A model generated the notes under the pieces. That model ran no database searches. It was not told the DNA's origin and was given only the letters and a program-made list of their open reading frames with translations. A stretch of 64,000 nt of DNA from Nitrospirae bacterium MYbinv3 (GTDB lineage: Bacteria > Nitrospirota > Thermodesulfovibrionia > Thermodesulfovibrionales > Magnetobacteriaceae). Every line of letters starts with the position of its first letter. Position 1 is the first letter of the stretch. The DNA is taken from contig PEAB01000010.1 in NCBI GenBank assembly GCA_002753395.1, positions 1 through 64,000 of the forward strand. The letters are read 5' to 3'. This document shows, one piece after another, positions 58,877 to 64,000 of this stretch. The translations under genes were made by a program, and so were the position numbers.

Positions 58877-60907
58877 TCAGTAACAGGGCAGCTCTATCTT
58901 AAATATGGAGCCTTTGGGTACGTTATCGCTAACCTTGATACTTCCCTTGTGCTCCATGACGATCCGCTGTGCTATGGCAAGCCCTAACCCTGTGCCGTTC
59001 TTCCTTCTTGAAAAGTATGGCTGAAACAGCTTGTCCTTGTCCTCTTCATCTATGCCTTTGCCATTATCGCTTATTTCAATGAGGATGTACGAATGACTCT
59101 CATCCTCTTTTACGATTATACCTATTTTACCATTTTCTTCAATTGCTTGGATTGCATTGTCAAAAATATTTATCAGCACCCGTTTGAACTGCTCAGGGTC
59201 AAGCATGATCTCTTTGACGTCTGTTTCGTAATAGAGTTGTATCTCTAACGTTTCATACTCCCGGTAGAGGTCTATGACCTCGTTTATTAGTGAGTTTAGA
59301 TCTGATGAGGTCAACTCTATGTCGGGCATCCTGCCGTAGCGTGAGAACTCGTTGACCAGTCGTTGAAGGCCATCGACCTCTTTTACGATGGTGCTGGTAG
59401 CCTTTTCTATAATCCGGTCGAAGTTGACGTCTTTGTTCTTCCACCGTTTGAGGAGCCTCTCGGCTGAGAGTTTGATGGGAGTGAGGGGGTTTTTGATCTC
59501 ATGAGTGAGGCGTTTTGCAACGTCCTGCCAGGCAAGCGCCTTTTCTGCCTGTATAAGCTCCGTAAGGTCGTCAAAGACCACTAAGGTGCCTAGGGAGTTC
59601 TTTGCCTCGTCCTTCAGTTGGATGATGAAGATCCTTAGCACCATGTTCTTGCCGCTTATGGAGAGCTTCATCTGCTCTTTAACGCTGTGGAAGTTGTGCA
59701 GGTTTATACCCTTTATGAATGAGTGAAATTCGTCTGAGTGTATGTTTTTGACCAGCTCTGTGTATAGTCTGTTGACCACCTCATCGGTCTTGACATCTAA
59801 GATGTTGGCTGCCGCTCCGTTTATGGTTATTACCCTGCTCTGGTCATCTAGGAAGATGACGCCTGAGTTTATATTGTTGATGATACTCTCCATGCACAAC
59901 CTTCTTCTGTCAGACTCTAGGTAGGCGTTATGCAAAGACAGTTCGGTGTTTCTTATCTTTTCAATCATGCTGTTAAAGGACAGTATGAGTCTGCCAATCT
60001 CGCCATCCCCGCTGGGGTCGACGATGGTATCGAAGTTGCCCTGTGAGATTATGGTTGTTGCACGTACAAGATTCTGTATTGGCTCTGTAATCCCCCGTGA
60101 GATCCTCATTGCTATCCAGAGGGCGATGGATACGACTAATAGTGTGATAAAGCCTAAGATTATCAGTAAGTTTGCCTTAAGCGGCATTTTATATGCCTTG
60201 AGTGTCCCATAGTTTTTATATGCAGATTGTATGTCCTCCACCTTGTTGGTTATCTCAACAGGAAGTGTTGTGCTCAGGAGCAAGACCTCCTTGACAATCC
60301 CGTCTCTTTTTACAGGCACAGCCGCTCGTATTATGTCTACGCTGCCGCTGCTTATAACCACTGTGCTGTTAATCCCTCTGAAGGCATTTCGTATCACCTC
60401 GGAGTTATCCTCTGACTCGTTTTTAACTACTTCTATGTGGTATCTACCGGATGGTCTTGCACCTTCGCTTATGGCTATGGCGTCGATGAGGGTGTTGTCT
60501 CTGACCATATCGTAAAAGCTAGTGGCAAGGGTGAAGGCATCGCTTACGGGTTTATTTATAAATGGTGTAAACCACTTATCTATGTAGTTGGTGACCAACC
60601 CGCTGGCAATAATAAAGAGCATAGCAGAGGGTAAGAGCGTTATGCCTACAAAGATTATGACCAGCTTGGTCTTAAAGCGATAGCCAGTGCGCCGCTTCTT
60701 TCTCTCTACGTAGAGCTTAATGAGGCTGTTAAACAAAATGATGGTAAGCGTAAAGAGTGCCAAAAGCGTCAGGATAAATAGCACGACGATTATAATCTTA
60801 GGTGTAACGCCCCTTTCAAACTTCAATACCGAGGCGTCAAACATACGAATGCCTATCAGCGCCATGACAAGCGCTAAGAGCGCTGCCCATAACCGGTAAT
60901 GTCTCAA
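58877..60907 (-). CDS. Sensor histidine kinase, NtrY-like (HAMP-PAS-HisKA-HATPase)
   Basis: WQDVAKRLTHEIKNPLTPIKLSAERLLKRW; HAMP; NGTGLGLAIAQRIVMEHKG. Confidence 0.94.
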   Translation of the reverse strand: MRHYRLWAALLALVMALIGIRMFDASVLKFERGVTPKIIIVVLFILTLLALFTLTIILFNSLIKLYVERKKRRTGYRFKTKLVIIFVGITLLPSAMLFIIASGLVTNYIDKWFTPFINKPVSDAFTLATSFYDMVRDNTLIDAIAISEGARPSGRYHIEVVKNESEDNSEVIRNAFRGINSTVVISSGSVDIIRAAVPVKRDGIVKEVLLLSTTLPVEITNKVEDIQSAYKNYGTLKAYKMPLKANLLIILGFITLLVVSIALWIAMRISRGITEPIQNLVRATTIISQGNFDTIVDPSGDGEIGRLILSFNSMIEKIRNTELSLHNAYLESDRRRLCMESIINNINSGVIFLDDQSRVITINGAAANILDVKTDEVVNRLYTELVKNIHSDEFHSFIKGINLHNFHSVKEQMKLSISGKNMVLRIFIIQLKDEAKNSLGTLVVFDDLTELIQAEKALAWQDVAKRLTHEIKNPLTPIKLSAERLLKRWKNKDVNFDRIIEKATSTIVKEVDGLQRLVNEFSRYGRMPDIELTSSDLNSLINEVIDLYREYETLEIQLYYETDVKEIMLDPEQFKRVLINIFDNAIQAIEENGKIGIIVKEDESHSYILIEISDNGKGIDEEDKDKLFQPYFSRRKNGTGLGLAIAQRIVMEHKGSIKVSDNVPKGSIFKIELPCY

Positions 60908-60920
60908 CTTTCTATTATCC

Positions 60921-61478
60921 TCATCTGAGCTTTATCTTGAATTCTTCTGTGTCCTTTTTTATTTTAAAGTCCTTGTCGTCAACAAAAAACAGGACGTAAG
61001 AGTAAAACTGCGGCGGTTTTTGCTTGATCGATTCAATGGTAATCCTTATAAAGTAGATGCCGTCCTCTTGCAGTTCGCTCAAGGATATCTGGATGTCCCT
61101 GATGCGCAAGGCCCATCGCAGCATGGAGTCAAACGAAGAGAACCGCTTTTCTAAGATAGTGGTTTCATCAACCGAGACGACCTTGAATTCGCCCTTAACG
61201 ATGTTAGCGTTAAGGGTTCTTGTGAGCTTCTTGCCTCGTATGAATTCGTCTGGCCAGACGTGCCATTTCCTGAACAGGTCTACGTAAAAGACAAGCTCCT
61301 TTTGGAGCCCCTCGCGTATACTGGTTATCTGTTCTTCAGTAAGAGTGAGGGTAAGGCTAACACGTGCAGAGCTGCCGTTAAATACGACCTCCGGGCCAAT
61401 TATCTCCTCAGAAGAAGCAGTTTTAGCAGCTATAATAACCGTTAAAAGTATTAGAAATGTGACGACTCTTTGCATCAA
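60921..61478 (-). CDS. DUF4390-like exported protein
   Basis: Signal peptide, SARVSLTLTLTEEQITSIREGLQKELVFYVDLFRKW; adjacent to the NtrY-like gene. Confidence 0.75.
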   Translation of the reverse strand: MMQRVVTFLILLTVIIAAKTASSEEIIGPEVVFNGSSARVSLTLTLTEEQITSIREGLQKELVFYVDLFRKWHVWPDEFIRGKKLTRTLNANIVKGEFKVVSVDETTILEKRFSSFDSMLRWALRIRDIQISLSELQEDGIYFIRITIESIKQKPPQFYSYVLFFVDDKDFKIKKDTEEFKIKLR

Positions 61479-61608
61479 TACACTGGTTTAAATATCCTAA
61501 TGGTTCAGTATACCATAAACACTCCAACAATGAGTATAGGATGCTGGCCTGATGTATACGATATCCTGAAAAGCGCCATGTAGTGATATCGGTAAGAGAT
61601 CTAAACGA

Positions 61609-61735
61609 ATGGCTAACATGTAAGTACATGGACATAAACATATTTATGAATTAGGATTGAGTATTAAGGGGTCAAGGGGACTGGTCCCCTTGTGGGTGGG
61701 TCTGAGGGAGGGCAAAGCCCTCACTTTTTCCCTTC
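61609..61735 (+). repeat. Dispersed hairpin repeat, copy L with E-type tail
   Basis: AAGTACATGGACATAAACATATTTATGAATTAGGATTGAGTATTAAGGGGTCAAGGGGACTGGTCCCCTTGTGGGTGGGTCTGAGGGAGGGCAAAGCCCTC. Confidence 0.88.
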
Positions 61736-61749
61736 TATTCCTAAACCCA

Positions 61750-62214
61750 CTATTCGGGGCGGAAACTATAATCTATTAATTGGTCAAAGGTATAGGGACA
61801 GGTCTCAGGCACTTCCTTGGCGCTAATTCTTGTTTCAACTTCAAATATTCGTTTAGCTTCTATAAATTCTTTAGCTATAACGGTTTCTATATTATATTTT
61901 AAGCTTGGATTGTCCTCAAGTAGACGTTTAATCTCTCTTCTTTGATTACCTATTGTTGTACTCCAACTTCCACGACGCCGCTTTGGTTGGTACTGCCATT
62001 TTAGCAGGTGCATTATTAACACTGCTAATCGGCTCGCTAACTCTCTTTTGCTGCTCCTGCCCATGTCCTCCAGTTCTTCTGCTATATTTACTATGTCTAT
62101 CTCTGTGAATCTGCCTTGCCTCAACAGGTCGGCATTATGGAACGCCCATTGATAAAAATCAACTTCATAGAGATCACGAGCTGTAAGCACGTCGTTATGT
62201 GTTAAGGTATCCAT
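61750..62214 (-). CDS. DUF29 family protein
   Basis: YEVDFYQWAFHNADLLRQGRFTEIDIVNIAEELEDMGRSSKRELASRLAVLIMHLLKWQYQP. Confidence 0.9.
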   Translation of the reverse strand: MDTLTHNDVLTARDLYEVDFYQWAFHNADLLRQGRFTEIDIVNIAEELEDMGRSSKRELASRLAVLIMHLLKWQYQPKRRRGSWSTTIGNQRREIKRLLEDNPSLKYNIETVIAKEFIEAKRIFEVETRISAKEVPETCPYTFDQLIDYSFRPE

Positions 62215-62283
62215 AGCTATTAATCTTATACTAACATTATCCCTGAGATACTTGTCAAGGGACAGTGCAGGACAGTTTCAGGG

Positions 62284-63387
62284 CTAATCGCTGTTAAATA
62301 CGATCATGTTGTCTCTGTGTATGACCTCGTCGGAGTACTTATAACCCAGGATAGACTCTATTTGTATGGTCTTAAGGCCGATTATTCCCTGCAGCTCCTT
62401 GTGGGAGTAATTAACAAGACCCTTGGCCACTCGCCTGCCCTCTGGGCTTATGCAGTAGAGGGCATCGCCTCTGTCAAAGCAGCCCTCTATAGAGGTAATG
62501 CCTGATGGCAGAAGGCTCTTACCCCTTAAGAGCAGTGCCTTAACCGCTCCGGCGTCTATATACAGAGCGCCCTTTGAACGTATACCCGTGGCTATCCAGC
62601 CCTTGTATGCCGCGCACTTTTTCGCAACGGGGGTAAACTCCGTACCCACGTCCTCACCATTTAGCAGCATCCTCATAAGACCGCACATCCTGCCGTTAAT
62701 GATGTTTACGACGATCCCGCGCTGTGCAGCCATCTTTGCGGCTATGAGCTTAGAGTACATGCCACCCGTCCCAGATATAGAACCAGCGCCTTTTGCCAGT
62801 GCCTCTAACTCAGGGGTTATCTCTCCGACTTTTGGTATGAGTTTAGCCTCATTGTTTATTCTGGGGTCATCGGAGTAAAGGCCGTCCACGTCCGATAGGA
62901 TTATAAGCCGCTCGGCGTCCAACAACGACGCCACCAGCGCAGCAAGGCGATCATTGTCGCCAAACTTCAACTCGTCTATAGAAACGGTATCGTTTTCGTT
63001 TATGATAGGGATAACTCCTAAGTCAAGGAGCGTGACAAGCGTATTTTTGGCGTTTATGTATCTCTTCCGTTCTGAAAACGCATCCCGTGTCAGGAGTACC
63101 TGTGCTACCTTTTTATTATATGCGCTAAATGCCCGCTCATAAGCCCACACTAGAGAGCTCTGTCCAACGGCTGCGGCCGCCTGCTTGAGGTTGATATCCT
63201 GTATGCGGCCCCTCAGGTTTAACTTGCACCTGCCGGCAGCCACCGCCCCGGAAGATACCACAACGGTGTGATATCCCGTATCATGCAGCGTGGATATATC
63301 CGACGCTAAATCCCTTATATGCTGCTCTTTGAGACCGCATTCGTCAGTGATAATGCTGCTTCCAATCTTTATTACTAGTATGTTCAT
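62284..63387 (-). CDS. proB: Glutamate 5-kinase with PUA domain
   Basis: VIKIGSSIITDE, VVSSGAVAAGRCKL, NENDTVSIDELKFGDNDRLAALVA, GTGGMYSKLIAAKMA. Confidence 0.96.
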   Translation of the reverse strand: MNILVIKIGSSIITDECGLKEQHIRDLASDISTLHDTGYHTVVVSSGAVAAGRCKLNLRGRIQDINLKQAAAAVGQSSLVWAYERAFSAYNKKVAQVLLTRDAFSERKRYINAKNTLVTLLDLGVIPIINENDTVSIDELKFGDNDRLAALVASLLDAERLIILSDVDGLYSDDPRINNEAKLIPKVGEITPELEALAKGAGSISGTGGMYSKLIAAKMAAQRGIVVNIINGRMCGLMRMLLNGEDVGTEFTPVAKKCAAYKGWIATGIRSKGALYIDAGAVKALLLRGKSLLPSGITSIEGCFDRGDALYCISPEGRRVAKGLVNYSHKELQGIIGLKTIQIESILGYKYSDEVIHRDNMIVFNSD

Positions 63388-63415
63388 GTCGTTGTGTTAA
63401 GCAGACTTGTGACGT

Positions 63416-64000
63416 CTACTTCTTCCCCTTTGTTATATTTTGTCTTAGCTGGTCGAGATTCTTTTGCGCATCAGGATGGGCAGGATTTAATCTCAGGGCT
63501 GTCTGATACTCTCTTATTGCCTCCTCTGTGCGGCCCATTACAGAGTATATCACTCCAAGGTTATTATGTGTGTTAGCGTGATCGATATTAAGACTTAGGG
63601 TTTTTTGGTATTCCTTAAGCGCCTCCTCGATCCGACCCTGCTTATGATAGACAACTCCAAGGTTGTAATATGCCTCCGTAAAGGAAGGCTTAAGCTTTAT
63701 AGCTGTCTGATACTCCATGACGGCATCTTGAAAACGTCCCTGATCATGATAGAGGTCGCCAATGTTCTTGTGGGCATCGGCAAAGTCTGGGTTTATCTTT
63801 AACGCTGTCTGATATAGCCTTATGGCATCATCCAAACGCCCCTGTTTTTCATATACGTTTCCAAGATTGATGTAGGCGTCAGTGTAATCCGATTTTAGCT
63901 TTATGGCAATCTCGTACTGCTTGATGGCCTCATCAACGCGCCCCTGATCATAGTAATCGGCTCCGAGGTTGTTGTGCGGACGAACCTTGTTCGGACTCTT
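63416..64000 (-). CDS. TPR protein, continuing past the window end
   Basis: TPR units (AHKNIGDLYHDQGRFQDAVMEYQTAIKLKP). Reading frame stays open from 63835 to 64000 (NNLGADYYDQGRVDEAIKQYEIAIKLK...), so the 63835 start in the track is internal. Confidence 0.9.
   Translation of the reverse strand, partial: KSPNKVRPHNNLGADYYDQGRVDEAIKQYEIAIKLKSDYTDAYINLGNVYEKQGRLDDAIRLYQTALKINPDFADAHKNIGDLYHDQGRFQDAVMEYQTAIKLKPSFTEAYYNLGVVYHKQGRIEEALKEYQKTLSLNIDHANTHNNLGVIYSVMGRTEEAIREYQTALRLNPAHPDAQKNLDQLRQNITKGKK

Overview
The window is a gene-dense bacterial chromosomal segment. The gene content looks Nitrospirota-like, but taxonomy is only a guess. Main contents: (1) hydrogenase-4/complex-I-like genes in two separated blocks: hyfB-hyfC on the minus strand at 0.5-3.5 kb, and hyfE-hyfF-[insert]-hyfG-hyfI on the plus strand at 42-48 kb. 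The large subunit lacks the NiFe-ligand cysteines (Ehr-like). (2) A type I-B-like CRISPR-Cas locus with a full cas6-8-7-5-3-4-1-2 operon and a 25-repeat array carrying an ordered spacer-block duplication. (3) Three tandem TMTC-like TPR glycosyltransferases. (4) A restriction-modification module with a Bpu10I-like nuclease and two methyltransferases of different motif order. (5) Signalling genes (GGDEF, response regulators, NtrX/NtrY-like pair), a three-domain glycosyltransferase, copA, HEPN/MNT and DUF4258/DUF2283 pairs, a 10x BACON + FG-GAP surface protein, rubrerythrin, rsmD and proB. The signal not explained by the genes is a dispersed intergenic repeat family with at least 12 full or partial copies. 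It has a constant palindrome (GGGGTCAAGGGGACTGGTCCCCTTG) plus a second hairpin whose stem sequence changes between copies while base pairing is kept. Copy E at about 27.95-28.12 kb has TIR-like ends and looks like a complete MITE. A second MITE-like family has GTGCATAAG... termini. All calls come from reading the sequence and supplied translations; no database search was run.
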